DNA from: B10-G9 sp963712165
GTDB lineage: Bacteria > Chloroflexota > Anaerolineae > Anaerolineales > UBA11858
Direction of reading: 5' to 3'
DNA length: 64,000 nt
Assembly: GCA_963712165.1 (NCBI GenBank)
Contig: CAVQGY010000002.1
Coordinates: forward strand, 1,233,980-1,297,979
The notes under the pieces: model-generated
What the model saw: only the letters and a program-made list of their open reading frames with translations
What the model was told of the DNA's origin: nothing
Database searches by the model: none
Shown: positions 41,700 through 51,404 of the stretch, one piece after another
How the letters are laid out: every line of letters starts with the position of its first letter
Numbering within the stretch: position 1 is the first letter of the stretch
Made by a program: the position numbers and the translations under genes

Positions 41700-42878
41700 A
41701 TGGATAATGATCAACTGGAAAAACGGCTGGGATGGTTGGATGAGGAGCGCAGAGCAGATAAAACACTCCTGTCGACTCTTGAAACCCGACTGCTTGAGTT
41801 GGAAGGCAAGCTGGATTCCATGCAGAAAAAAGATTTTGAGATGGATAGCGATTTGACCCGGCTGCGAACTTCTGTCACCAAAGTGGACGGTTTTGAAGCT
41901 GAGCTGGGTTCGCTCAGGATCGATCGTAAGAAGGAGATCAAGGATCAGGAAAAGCTCTATAAGGGTTGGATAGCTGATGCTAAAAAGATGCTTACTGCCC
42001 AGATCCAGGCCTTAGAAAAGCAGCAGCAGCAGATCCTTGAGGATTTCAAGCGTGTTAAAGAACTCGAGAAATCGATGGATGCGCGGGTAGAGGAAGAATC
42101 AAGGATCAGCAACTCCTTGAGGGATCTTGAAAAATCTTTCTCTGACGTCCATAAAGGATTCAAGGGAATTGAGCAGGATGCTAATACAATCAAGGTTGAG
42201 CGGCAGAAAGATATCAAGCGCACGGCGGATATCCAGGGAGAGATTTCTGCTGTCAGGAAGCGAATGGACGAAATGCGGGGTTTTATGGACCTGGTGAAGA
42301 ATGATTATCAGAAAATAAAAGGCCGTGTTCATGAATTGGAAAGTAATCGTCGAGAACTGAAAAAAGAACAGGAAGATTTCTTGGAGGAAGGAGCTCTCCG
42401 GCGAACGGAAAGGGAAGCAGTCTGGAAAACCTGGATGATGCGTTTTGACAATATAGAAAAACAGGCCAAGGATCTGGATGACCAGATGACCAAACTGGAT
42501 ACAACCCACCGTGATGTAAAGCGCATGCAGGAAAAACTGGCGGATCTGTCTGCTTTACTCGATCGTCGAGTAAATGAGATAACGGAATTACAACGGATCG
42601 CAGACGCAAAATTCCGGACAGAATGGAATACATTTAATGCGGATGAACAGAAGCGCTGGAAAAACTATACACTCTCCCAAAAAGAACAATCCAAACTCCT
42701 TGAACGCCAGTTCAAGGAAGGCGAAGGCAGAATCTCTGTTCTTGAGGATGGGCTGCAGGAAATCGAAGACCAGCTGACCCAGATCAGCAACTACTCTGAA
42801 TCTCAACTTCAAGGTCTATTGACTTTGATGAGGGGGTGGGCTGGCGAATTCGAACAAATAATGGATGGATTCAGATAA
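41700..42878 (+). CDS. Long coiled-coil protein of unknown function
   Basis: 392 aa, almost wholly predicted coiled coil: heptad-like Leu/Glu/Lys patterns from LEKRLGWLDEERRADKTLL to the C-terminal LQGLLTLMRGW. No membrane segment, signal peptide or enzyme motif. The start is the ATG after GAGGAG. A TATAAT (41657-41662) is in place for its own promoter, but the -35 is poor. It lies 22 nt before selB on the same strand and probably shares its transcript. Confidence 0.7.
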   Translation: MDNDQLEKRLGWLDEERRADKTLLSTLETRLLELEGKLDSMQKKDFEMDSDLTRLRTSVTKVDGFEAELGSLRIDRKKEIKDQEKLYKGWIADAKKMLTAQIQALEKQQQQILEDFKRVKELEKSMDARVEEESRISNSLRDLEKSFSDVHKGFKGIEQDANTIKVERQKDIKRTADIQGEISAVRKRMDEMRGFMDLVKNDYQKIKGRVHELESNRRELKKEQEDFLEEGALRRTEREAVWKTWMMRFDNIEKQAKDLDDQMTKLDTTHRDVKRMQEKLADLSALLDRRVNEITELQRIADAKFRTEWNTFNADEQKRWKNYTLSQKEQSKLLERQFKEGEGRISVLEDGLQEIEDQLTQISNYSESQLQGLLTLMRGWAGEFEQIMDGFR

Positions 42879-42899
42879 TAGGTTCGTCCCTCATACTAT

Positions 42900-44777
42900 A
42901 TGTACATCATCGGCACAGCAGGCCACGTAGACCACGGAAAATCGACTTTAATCGAAGCAATAACCGGGACTCACCCCGACCGCTTGCAGGAAGAGCGAGA
43001 ACGGGAGATGAGCATAGTCCTGGGATTCGACAGTTTTCAACTGCCGAATGGGAAGGGAGTGAGTGTTGTGGATGTCCCGGGACACCGGGACTTCATCGAA
43101 AATATGCTCTCAGGTATCGGCAGCATTGATGCCTGCCTGCTGGTGATCGCCGCAGATGAGGGTGTGATGCCCCAGACCCGGGAGCATCTGGATATCCTCG
43201 ATCTGCTGGAAGTCAATAAAGGCGTTATCGCTCTTACCAAGACCGACCTTGTGGAAGATCAGGATTGGCTGGAATTGGTTGAGGAAGAGATCCGGAACCT
43301 GATCTCTTCCACATCTCTTGCTGGAGTACCGATTGTGCGGGTTTCAGCCAAGAAAAAAACCGGGATCGATGATTTGTTGATAGCTCTCAGTCAGGTATTG
43401 GAGGGGGAACCGGAGAGGCCGGACCTGGGAAGGCCAAGATTGTCCGTGGACCGTGTGTTCTTGATGGCCGGATTCGGCTCGGTCGTCACCGGAACCTTGC
43501 TTGATGGATACCTTAAGACAGGAGATGAGATCAACTTACTGCCGGGTGGAATCAAGGGAAGGATCAGGGGTCTGCAGAATCACAGCCAGGAAGTTGACAG
43601 GATTGGACCGGGTAACCGGGTTGCGGTTAATATCTCCGGGGTGGAGAATAAGAAGGTCAAACGCGGTGACACCCTCATCCATCCGGGAGATTACCAGCCA
43701 ACTCGCCGGCTGGATGTCAGTTTCAAGTATTTAAGTGGTATTGACCTAACCCTCAAACACAATCTGGAAGCCAAACTCTTTCTGGGGGCAGATGAAACCC
43801 TGGCAAGGATTCGCCTGTTGGGTGTAGAGCAGTTGAAACCCGGTGAGAGTGCGATGCTGCAGCTGGAAGTCGAGGACCCGGTAGTGGCGGTGAGAGGGGA
43901 TAGATTCATACTTCGCCGACCGTCCCCGTCAGAAACCCTGGGTGGTGGAATTGTAATCGATCCCCGCCCTCCAACCCGCCACAAGCGTTTTGATGAGGAA
44001 AACCTTGAACGCCTGGAATCCCTTTCCGGAGGTGATCCGCAGGATTTGATTAGGGAAACGATTTCCGGATTAAAATTCGCACCCAGGCAATCTATCCTGG
44101 AAAGTTCCGGCCTGGAAGCTGAAACTGCCCAGGCAATCATTGATCAATTGCTCGAAGAGGATTTCGCCCTGGAGATCGGTAAAAAAAGTAAAAAAGTAAT
44201 TACCCTGAAGAGTACCTGGGATGGGTTGCTTTCCGATTTCACAGTCCGGATAGAGCAATATCATCACAGGAATCCCCTGAGAGCAGGCATGCCGCTGGAA
44301 GAGTTAAAGAGCCAATCCGGTCTTACGGAATTTATCTTCCGAGAGATAGTCAGCGCTCTGGAAGATGCAGGTGAGATCAACCAGGCTGGCCCCTTTATCA
44401 AAAGGGCGGATTTTAAAGTCCAATTCACCCCGAATCAAGAGAAACAGATCCAAAATCTCCTGGACCAATTCGACCAGAATCCCACTTTACCTCCTTCTGT
44501 AGCGGACTGCATTGCAGCTGTGGGGGAGGAAACCTATAAAGCCCTGGTAGCAACTGAGCAGTTGAAACAGGTTTCTCAGGAGGTCGTATTTACTCCCGAG
44601 TCATATCAAAAGATGATCGCTGAACTGAAGAGGAAGATCGAAAAGGACGGCTCGATAACAGTTGCCCAGGCCAGGGATATGTTCGGCAGCAGCCGGAAGT
44701 ATATGTTGGCCTTTCTGGAACGTTTGGATGCTGATGGGATCACCGTGAGGGATGGGGATCTGCGGCGATTAAAGTAG
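42900..44777 (+). CDS. selB: Selenocysteine-specific elongation factor SelB
   Basis: 625 aa. G1 is GTAGHVDHGKS at residues 5-15; the G2 region reads REREMSIVLGFDSF where most SelB have GITIDLGF; G3 VDVPGHRDF; G4 TKTD. After domains II and III (about 180-340) come C-terminal winged helices ending in VAQARDMFGSSRKYMLAFLERLD, the SelB-type SECIS-binding fold. It delivers Sec-tRNA to the ribosome. No selA, selD, selC or obvious in-frame-UGA gene is in the window. Confidence 0.9.
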   Translation: MYIIGTAGHVDHGKSTLIEAITGTHPDRLQEEREREMSIVLGFDSFQLPNGKGVSVVDVPGHRDFIENMLSGIGSIDACLLVIAADEGVMPQTREHLDILDLLEVNKGVIALTKTDLVEDQDWLELVEEEIRNLISSTSLAGVPIVRVSAKKKTGIDDLLIALSQVLEGEPERPDLGRPRLSVDRVFLMAGFGSVVTGTLLDGYLKTGDEINLLPGGIKGRIRGLQNHSQEVDRIGPGNRVAVNISGVENKKVKRGDTLIHPGDYQPTRRLDVSFKYLSGIDLTLKHNLEAKLFLGADETLARIRLLGVEQLKPGESAMLQLEVEDPVVAVRGDRFILRRPSPSETLGGGIVIDPRPPTRHKRFDEENLERLESLSGGDPQDLIRETISGLKFAPRQSILESSGLEAETAQAIIDQLLEEDFALEIGKKSKKVITLKSTWDGLLSDFTVRIEQYHHRNPLRAGMPLEELKSQSGLTEFIFREIVSALEDAGEINQAGPFIKRADFKVQFTPNQEKQIQNLLDQFDQNPTLPPSVADCIAAVGEETYKALVATEQLKQVSQEVVFTPESYQKMIAELKRKIEKDGSITVAQARDMFGSSRKYMLAFLERLDADGITVRDGDLRRLK

Positions 44778-44817
44778 GGGTGACCCGCCGGGTCGCCCGA
44801 TACCGTAATTGGTTATT

Positions 44818-44844
44818 GGAAGTCAAAGAGACTTCCGTTTTTTT
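44818..44844. terminator. Terminator between selB and the convergent O-methyltransferase gene
   Basis: Arms GGAAGTC (44818-44824) and GACTTCC (44830-44836), 5-nt loop, then a T-run. Confidence 0.8.
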
Positions 44845-45514
44845 ATTCTCCTCCAACAACAATAAACGTAAACCCATCGTAACTTCTGGCACCAACGGTT
44901 TGAAGTGTGGAAGCGCTTAGCCGGGGATTATTGGTCAGTTCCTGGTTGAACCGTTGAATTCCCAGGACACTTGAATCCTGGCTGTTCTGCTCGATGATCT
45001 TGCCGTTCCTGACCACATTATCGGCGATGATCAGCGTCCCCGGGCGGGAGAGTTGAACTGCTCGATTCAGATAATCTGCGTAGCCTTCCTTGTCAGCGTC
45101 AATGAAAATCAGGTCAAAGGGTGCAGCTTGAGAGAGGATCATTTCATCAATCAACTGCTGGGCATCCCCGACATGGATCTCAACTTCTCCATCGAAATCA
45201 AACTGGGAGAGGTTCTTCTCGGCGACCTTGGCGTGATGGTGGTCGATTTCCAGGGTGATCAATAAACCGTCCCTGGATAATCCGCTGGCTAACCAAGCGG
45301 TGCTGTAGCCGCCCAACGTGCCAATCTCGAGAACCCGCTTCGCTCCCAGGGCCTGGACCATCACTTGGAGAAATTTCCCCTGCAGAGGACTGACCTGGAT
45401 CGCAGGCAACCCGGCTTCTTCTGAGACGATAGTAATCTGGTCGAAGTTTGGATTCTCATCAAGCAGCAGATCTTCATAATACTTATCAACAGCAATAAAT
45501 GTTTCTTTGTTCAT
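44843..45514 (-). CDS. Class I SAM-dependent O-methyltransferase (caffeoyl-CoA-type)
   Basis: 223 aa. SAM motif VLEIGTLGGYSTAWLA near residue 60, a divalent-metal acid in LIFIDADKEGYADYLN near 134, and LIIADNVVRNGKI near 160 match the metal-dependent O-methyltransferase family of CCoAMT/catechol type. The substrate is unknown. It is a stand-alone gene with a T-run terminator shared with selB; a single transcriptional unit. Confidence 0.88.
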   Translation of the reverse strand: MNKETFIAVDKYYEDLLLDENPNFDQITIVSEEAGLPAIQVSPLQGKFLQVMVQALGAKRVLEIGTLGGYSTAWLASGLSRDGLLITLEIDHHHAKVAEKNLSQFDFDGEVEIHVGDAQQLIDEMILSQAAPFDLIFIDADKEGYADYLNRAVQLSRPGTLIIADNVVRNGKIIEQNSQDSSVLGIQRFNQELTNNPRLSASTLQTVGARSYDGFTFIVVGGE

Positions 45515-45907
45515 AGATGTGATCTCCCCAGTCAGAGGATGAGCTGTAGTTAATTCAGTTGGGGGTAATTACCTTCCTGATTATACGACTAATTTGGATT
45601 TAGCCATATGCAGCCAGGAATTTCCCCAATCCATCCTCGCTAGAATATGCTCTTGCGTTTCCTCCTTGATCCGGGCCAGTTAATTGATGAACTACTCGCC
45701 CTGGCCGCGGTACGGGTTGTGATGAGATCCACACCAACATCAGGCCAATCCCGGATGCTGGTATACCCTCCTACGAGTGCATCCTTTCAGTCCTGATCTC
45801 CCATACTTTGAGTGTAAAATTTTCCAGGGCTTGAGTTACCAAGGGGTGCAAACGGCGGATCTTTCCCAGGTGAGCGAGATGGTGGAAATCTCTAGGCTTG
45901 GGATTCC
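45515..45907. other. Intergenic stretch, possibly with a decayed gene end
   Basis: No intact gene. On the minus strand a frame ending at the TAG at 45771-45773 runs back to about 45905 and reads protein-like (PRDFHHLAHLGKIRRLHPLV, then an ALENFTLKVWE helix) but has no start of its own and overlaps the end of the AlkD-like gene. It may be a relic; the support is weak. Confidence 0.3.
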
Positions 45908-46741
45908 TTATTTGAGATTCGCCAGGTTGAATTGACGGTTTTTGTATTTATATTCTGTGACACCGAGGGTTTCCATTACTAGTACTGGCTCTTTTTTTAC
46001 GAAGTTTCTGCAGGCCCTGTAGGCTATCCAGTAGGAATTTCCATCCCCATTTTTTGCCAATTCAGTCACGATCGGCCAGGTGGTCGCCTGATCGACGCGC
46101 ATCCAGTCGCTGAGGTTATTGCCGACTGATGTGCGGGGGTAATGAGCGGGTTCTTTATAGAGGTGCTGGATCACTCCCAGGGCGTAATCGGGTTCCTTGT
46201 GGAACCAGCGATTTTCGACCACAGGCCGCAGGGATTCACTCACAAAACGTCGCTGATTGGGATCCTCGGATCGGACCATTTTTAGATACCAGCAACGGAC
46301 CTGTTCGGGATATTCCTTGATCAGTTTCCGGATGATACCGGAAGAACACTCCCGGACGATCCAATCCTCATCCGCTGCCGCTTTTTTTATATAGGGCTTG
46401 ATCGTTTCTAAATCAGTGCTGGCCGATCCGTAGAGGCAGATCAGCTGAACAGCCAGGCTCCTGACGAATGGATCAATATCTGGAAGGGAAAGGATCCCAG
46501 ATGCAAAGTCCATCACTTTGATGTTATTTTTCTCTAAGATAGGGTATAGTTCTAACCCCAGAGCTTTAACGATGGAGTAGCGCCCGATGGAGATGCGGCG
46601 CTTTTGGGGAATGTCATTGCGGATGTGCCCTATCAATCCGGTTATATTTGTGGCAATATCGGTGATTTCGGAGGAGAGAATACTCTCCACCAAGGCGTGG
46701 ATCTCTTCCAGGTGCAAGGGAGAGATGAGTAGAAAGGGCAT
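45908..46741 (-). CDS. HEAT-repeat DNA alkylation repair protein (AlkD-like)
   Basis: 277 aa of helical HEAT-like repeats: VRSLAVQLICLYGS, WIVRECSSGIIRKLIKEYPE, QRRFVSESLRPVVENRW and a C-terminal RACRNFVKKEPVLVMETLGV. The RRFVSESLRP...NRW and RNxVKKEP blocks are those of proteins annotated as DNA alkylation repair, a HEAT-like glycosylase superfamily; catalytic residues of AlkD are not clearly seen, so activity is not assured. Start ATG at 46741. Alone on its strand; possible damage-response role only by similarity. Confidence 0.75.
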   Translation of the reverse strand: MPFLLISPLHLEEIHALVESILSSEITDIATNITGLIGHIRNDIPQKRRISIGRYSIVKALGLELYPILEKNNIKVMDFASGILSLPDIDPFVRSLAVQLICLYGSASTDLETIKPYIKKAAADEDWIVRECSSGIIRKLIKEYPEQVRCWYLKMVRSEDPNQRRFVSESLRPVVENRWFHKEPDYALGVIQHLYKEPAHYPRTSVGNNLSDWMRVDQATTWPIVTELAKNGDGNSYWIAYRACRNFVKKEPVLVMETLGVTEYKYKNRQFNLANLK

Positions 46742-46881
46742 GGAATTATTATAAATGAGATTGGGAACAGCAGATCATATGGCTGCTGGTTTCACGCGTA
46801 GACTTTCTATTTTGTTATGAAGGCTTCCCCCCCCTTGCGCTTGGGATATAATACCCTTGTTGACCATGATGGAGGTACTTC

Positions 46882-47421
46882 ATGAACTACCGCTTCTTAC
46901 GTATTTTATTATTGATCCTGCTCCTATCTGGCTTGATGCTTAGTGCCTGCGGTGGAGAAGAACCTGCCCCAACCCAGGTTGAGGAAGTCGAGGTTATTGA
47001 GCAACCGGTAATTGTAGAGGACCAAGATCCCACAAGCTCATCCGAACAACCACTATCAGGGAATACCCAGGTAACTGAGATCGAACAGATTGTAGGGACC
47101 TGGATAGCTCCAGCCTACCCCGGGAATTTTGTGCTGACAGTCTTTCCTGATGGTTTGTTAAGGGTAGCTACTTCATTGGTAGATCTGGAGCGTGGCTCCA
47201 CCGATTCCTGGTATTTGACTATTGAAGGGGGCCAGATCTCAGCAACAGAATATGCATTATGCATGGGAGATACGGGGAGTTATATAGCAGAAATCGATCC
47301 ACTTGGAAATTTAAGATTTGTCTCCATCATTGATGGCTGTGATGCCCGCATACGCAAGATGGACCGCAGCCTGCCAGGCCGTTTGCAGGAATATAAGTTG
47401 ATTTACCGGCCAGTAAAGTAG
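46882..47421 (+). CDS. Predicted lipoprotein of unknown function
   Basis: 179 aa. The signal peptide LLLILLLSGLMLSAC with lipobox LSAC puts the lipid Cys near residue 24. The next 40 residues are acidic and Pro/Glu/Val-rich, a surface stalk, then a compact globular part (VGTWIAPAYPGNFVLTVFPD, SWYLTIEGGQIS) that looks like an eight-stranded beta domain, not assigned to a family. A -10-like TATAAT (46847-46852) stands about 30 nt ahead of the ATG. Single-gene unit. Confidence 0.75.
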   Translation: MNYRFLRILLLILLLSGLMLSACGGEEPAPTQVEEVEVIEQPVIVEDQDPTSSSEQPLSGNTQVTEIEQIVGTWIAPAYPGNFVLTVFPDGLLRVATSLVDLERGSTDSWYLTIEGGQISATEYALCMGDTGSYIAEIDPLGNLRFVSIIDGCDARIRKMDRSLPGRLQEYKLIYRPVK

Positions 47422-47515
47422 GAAGAAAACTACCTCAATTCTAACTATCTTATTAAGATCCCCATTCCCTCTTCATCATTTTCTGCTTGTGGAGAGGGAA
47501 TCTCCATTTAATAGC

Positions 47516-48785
47516 TTAGATTTCAGGCCAGGAGGTTTTTCCAGGCCTGAAAAGTGGAACCAGGCCGGCACCCACCCAGTAGAACATAAAAGGCAGAATG
47601 GCTAGAGCATATCTCTGCCAGGGGAGCAGAAATATGATGAAAATTCCCATACCTGCGGTCGCCAGACCAAGGACCAGCTTATTGTTCTTTTCCTCAGGGG
47701 TCTTGTCAGGGAAGCCCCAGATCGTGTTTCCCATCCCAAGAAGGGTTAGAGCAGCCAGTATCGAACCGACGATCAGATCCCGTCCCCAAATATGAAAGGG
47801 ATTGGCCAAATAGGCCAGTTTGGATTCCTGAGTAGCATCCAGATAATTACCAACCTCTTCTGTTTGGGGGGCGGAGAGGTATGTGTTCAGAACCAATCCG
47901 GGAACGGTGACCTTCAAGGGCTGGTCCATCCAGGCCAAGGCGGCCAAGATAATCTTCCTGTTGTTGATTGGCGAGACTGAATCGAGCATTCATCCCGGCT
48001 TTGAGGGCGCCCAGGGGTTGTTTCCAATAGAAAGGATTTAACATCAGGACCAATACCAGAGCGACCCCAGAGGTTTTAAGGATGTTGAGAGTGGTCTTTT
48101 TAAGTCCAGGGAATCCATCAGGCAGATAGATGACTGCCAGAAGAGCTGCCGGGATCAAACCCAGCGCCGAGTGTTTGGCATTAACCGCGATCCCTATCGC
48201 AAGGCCGATCAGCCAGGGATTGCGCTTTTCCCTCGTGACAGCCCACAGGAAGAGGGCTATCCCAAAAACCAAGGAGCTTTCTGACATGGCTCTTCTCCCA
48301 TGCAGAAGGAGCAAAGGATTCAATCCTAATAACAGAACTGCGGTCAGTGCAGGGATAGCAGGCAAGATCTTCTTGAGGGCGAGGTAATACAACCAGAGGC
48401 TAATCGGCAGCAGGAGGGTCATACCAGACCGGGAAAATACCAACTGCCTGTCTGAAGGCAGGGCGCCTGCAGCCTGGTTCTCTTCCCAGTCTGAGCCCCA
48501 ATTCCAATCAGCTTGTAAAGGTGGAATGGAGAAAATTCCCCGAACAACTCCAATAAGATACTTGGCTAGTGGGGCATCAATAGCCCGGATCCTACCTTCG
48601 GAGCTGAGCGGCAGCTTCCCATCCCAGGCGAGAGCAAGGGGATTCTGAGTTATATCCTCGCTCATATAGATATGCGTGCTTTCATCTGGATGGAAGGGAA
48701 CATCAGGAAGAGTCGCGAAAAATAAAACGGTCAACAGGAGTATCGACCCCAGTGCAATCCAGTCAACCCTGTGTGATTTTCCCAT
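47516..48785 (-). pseudogene. GT39-like membrane glycosyltransferase, frameshifted
   Basis: Two overlapping frames make up one multi-pass membrane protein of about 420 aa. The first (from ATG 48785, or alternative upstream GTG 48881) has an Asp-rich luminal start FHPDESTHIYMSED, the motif of GT39/PMT-type dolichyl- or polyprenyl-phosphate glycosyltransferases, then HGRRAMSESSLVF and several helices; it runs out of frame near the NQQQ segment (about 47960). The second (from 47989, stop 47516) continues with LVLNTYL, GRDLIVGSILAALTLLG, and FLLPWQRYALAILPF. One indel between about 47900 and 47990 would restore it, so either a decayed gene or a sequencing error. Confidence 0.8.
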
Positions 48786-48852
48786 CGGTTTGAGTTGATC
48801 CTTGTTGTCCCGCTCTGGTGATTTCCTAGGTAATTTCCAAGGAATAAATGAC

Positions 48853-50442
48853 CTATCCAAAATTCCGCCAGACCCACTCACCGTTAACCATAGTTCCTAA
48901 TGGTTTGATCTTCCAGAGATCATTCGGCTCGCTGCTGAAAGGGTCTTCAGCCAGGATGACACAATCTGCCCAGTACCCTGGCCTCAACCGGCCTTGCTGA
49001 TCCCCCTTTCCCCCAGCATCCGCGGCTGAACTTGTGAAGGCTGTCAGGGTTTGTTCGAGGGATAGCCGGCCTTCCGGGTGCCAACCCTCCACTCCCGGGG
49101 TACCATCAACCGATCTGCGAGTTACTGCAGCATGTATTCCCAGCCAGGGATTGGGACTTTCCACCGGGGCGTCGCTGCCGAATATCACCCGGGCTCCCTG
49201 GTCGAACTGCATTTTCGGAGCATAGGCATACCGGGTGCGCTCCCCCCAATATGCACCTGCCATCACCATGTCGGACGGGGCATGAATCGGCTGCATGGAA
49301 GCCGTGATGCCCATATCTGCCAGCCGAGGAATATCATCGGGATGAATGAGTTGGACATGTTCAATCCTATGGGCCAGGGGTTTGATCCCCTGATCCTGCT
49401 CGAATTTCCGTACTCGCCTAAGCGCGTCTAAGAGGGTGCGGTTGGCCAGATCACCAATTGCATGGATAGCCAGGGCAAGTCCGCCTGCGGCTGCTTCCCT
49501 TCCCAATTCAAATATCTCATCCTCGCTTTTCAGCAGCATGCCCACAATTTCTGTGCCCTGGTAAGGTTCGAGCATAGCGGCGGTTTGGGGACCGAGTGCC
49601 CCATCCATAAAATCTTTCACCCCGCCGTACCATAACCAATCGCTGCCAGCTCCTGTTTGGATGCCTTCTTCAATTGCACCTGAAAGGTAAGCTGAAGGTA
49701 TGCTTTTTACGATTCGGAGCTTAAGCTGGTTTTCCTTTTCAAGGTACCTTAACGCTTCCAGGCAGGGAAGCTTGTCAAAATCATGCACACCGGTTATTCC
49801 CATTCTCCAGAGTTTTTCCTGAGCGTGGGAGATTGACCGGGCAATTTCATGCCTTGGTGGGAGAGGGATTACCTTTTCGATTGATTTAACCGCATCTTCA
49901 AAGAGGATCCCGGATAATTCCCCCTCAGGATCCCTTCCCAATCTACCGTTGGGGGGGTCAGGTGAATTGATTGAGATTTCCGCTTTTTGAAGCGCTGTTG
50001 TGTTGGCCCAGGACACATGAAGGGACTTGCCAGTAAGGTAAATGGGGTGTTCGATGCTGATTTGATCCAGGTCTTTAACAGAACCGTATCCCTCTGGCCA
50101 AAGGTTGTGATTCCAACCATGCCCCAGGATCCACGTTCCAGGAGGTGTGGATGCAGCTCTTTCTCTGACACGGTCCAGGCATTCCTGGAGTGTGCTGGTT
50201 TCGCAGTCAATTTTTTGGAGGGTTTCCGCGTATTTTCGCAGGTGGAGATGGCTATCAATCAATCCTGGTAAAACGACCTTCCCGCCTAAGTCGATGCTCT
50301 CTCCCTGAGGAAGATCAGAAGGTTCCTCACCTTGGGCGAGGATCCGTGTAATCACTCCGTCTTCGATGACCATGCCGGATGCTAAAGGATGGCCCGAGTC
50401 CATGGTGATCACACGAGCATTGGTCAGAATTAGGGTTTGCAT
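48853..50442 (-). CDS. Amidohydrolase family protein (YtcJ-like)
   Basis: 529 aa. Metal motif GLIDSHLHL near 60, HIGDL-type central IHAIGD near 320, LAHRIEHVQ near 358 and FGSDAPVESPNPW near 425 are the amidohydrolase landmarks of the YtcJ/NfdA group (metal-dependent deacylases/formamidases on N-acyl or imide substrates). No signal peptide. The substrate is unknown. It lies 28 nt behind parB on the same strand and ahead of the broken glycosyltransferase gene. Confidence 0.88.
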   Translation of the reverse strand: MQTLILTNARVITMDSGHPLASGMVIEDGVITRILAQGEEPSDLPQGESIDLGGKVVLPGLIDSHLHLRKYAETLQKIDCETSTLQECLDRVRERAASTPPGTWILGHGWNHNLWPEGYGSVKDLDQISIEHPIYLTGKSLHVSWANTTALQKAEISINSPDPPNGRLGRDPEGELSGILFEDAVKSIEKVIPLPPRHEIARSISHAQEKLWRMGITGVHDFDKLPCLEALRYLEKENQLKLRIVKSIPSAYLSGAIEEGIQTGAGSDWLWYGGVKDFMDGALGPQTAAMLEPYQGTEIVGMLLKSEDEIFELGREAAAGGLALAIHAIGDLANRTLLDALRRVRKFEQDQGIKPLAHRIEHVQLIHPDDIPRLADMGITASMQPIHAPSDMVMAGAYWGERTRYAYAPKMQFDQGARVIFGSDAPVESPNPWLGIHAAVTRRSVDGTPGVEGWHPEGRLSLEQTLTAFTSSAADAGGKGDQQGRLRPGYWADCVILAEDPFSSEPNDLWKIKPLGTMVNGEWVWRNFG

Positions 50443-50470
50443 ACCGGATCGTCCGTTATGAGAGGTGGGT

Positions 50471-51349
50471 CTATTTGCTCAGAAAATGGTCCATCAATGA
50501 ATTGAACTCCTCGTCGGAGTAATAATGGACAGTTATCGTGCCGGAGCCTTTACTGGACCGGGTCAGGCGGACCTTGGTGCCAAGAGCTGACTGAAGATCC
50601 TCTTCCAGGGCTTTGAGTTCTGGTGATTTGGGATCCTTCGGTGTTGTAGTCCTTTTCTTCTTGCCTTTCAACTGGGTCACCAAATCTTCGGTTTGGCGGA
50701 CGTTCAATCCGCCCATCAAGACGGATTGGAGAGCTGCGCTTTGAGCTTTGATGTTAGGAAGAGCCAGCAATGCCCGGGCATGACCCATGCTGATCTGATT
50801 CTTTCGGATGGCTTGCTGGACCACGTCAGGCAGATCGAGCAGCCTGAGTGTGTTTGTGACAGCAGTCCGGCTTTTTCCAACCCGTTTTCCGATCTCTTCA
50901 TGGGAGAGGTCAAATTCCACTGCAAGGCTCTGGTAGGCCGTAGCGGTTTCGAGGGGGTTGAGATCTGCTCGTTGAACATTCTCGATCAAGGCCAACAACA
51001 AGTGGTCCCGGCTGTCTGCCTCGCGAAGCACGGCTGGGACGGTTTCCAGTCCAGCAATATGGGCAGCCCGCAGACGGCGTTCCCCGGCAATCAGGGCATA
51101 CTTCTGGGCCTCTCCCGAACCCTGAGAGGAAAGCACCAGGGGCTGAATGATGCCGTGCTCCGTGATGGAGGCAGCCAGCTCTTTGAGTTTTTCCTCATCG
51201 AAACCTCTCCGAGGCTGATGGGGATTGACATCAATTAAAGTAAGCGGGACTTCAAGCACACCACCGAATTCTGAGAGGATTGTCCCTTCAGGGTGAGCAG
51301 GAATGAGTGCGTCTAGGCCTTTTCCCAGACCGGGTCGTTTGGCTGCCAT
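50471..51349 (-). CDS. parB: Chromosome-partitioning protein ParB
   Basis: 292 aa. The N-terminal CTPase domain has LGKGLDALI, DVNPHQPRRGFDEEKL, GERRLRAAHIAG and the ENVQRADLNPLETA box; the HTH domain SHEEIGKRVGKSRTAVTNTLRLL is near 150-175; the C-terminus is the dimerisation helix. ParB loads on parS and spreads along DNA. No perfect TGTTTCACGTGAAACA site was found by eye in the window. It follows parA by 55 nt. Confidence 0.97.
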   Translation of the reverse strand: MAAKRPGLGKGLDALIPAHPEGTILSEFGGVLEVPLTLIDVNPHQPRRGFDEEKLKELAASITEHGIIQPLVLSSQGSGEAQKYALIAGERRLRAAHIAGLETVPAVLREADSRDHLLLALIENVQRADLNPLETATAYQSLAVEFDLSHEEIGKRVGKSRTAVTNTLRLLDLPDVVQQAIRKNQISMGHARALLALPNIKAQSAALQSVLMGGLNVRQTEDLVTQLKGKKKRTTTPKDPKSPELKALEEDLQSALGTKVRLTRSSKGSGTITVHYYSDEEFNSLMDHFLSK

Positions 51350-51404
51350 AGCTATAGATTACTCTCTTTTATTTTTTTTTAGTCTGCCTGTTTTTCAGGG
51401 CTAA

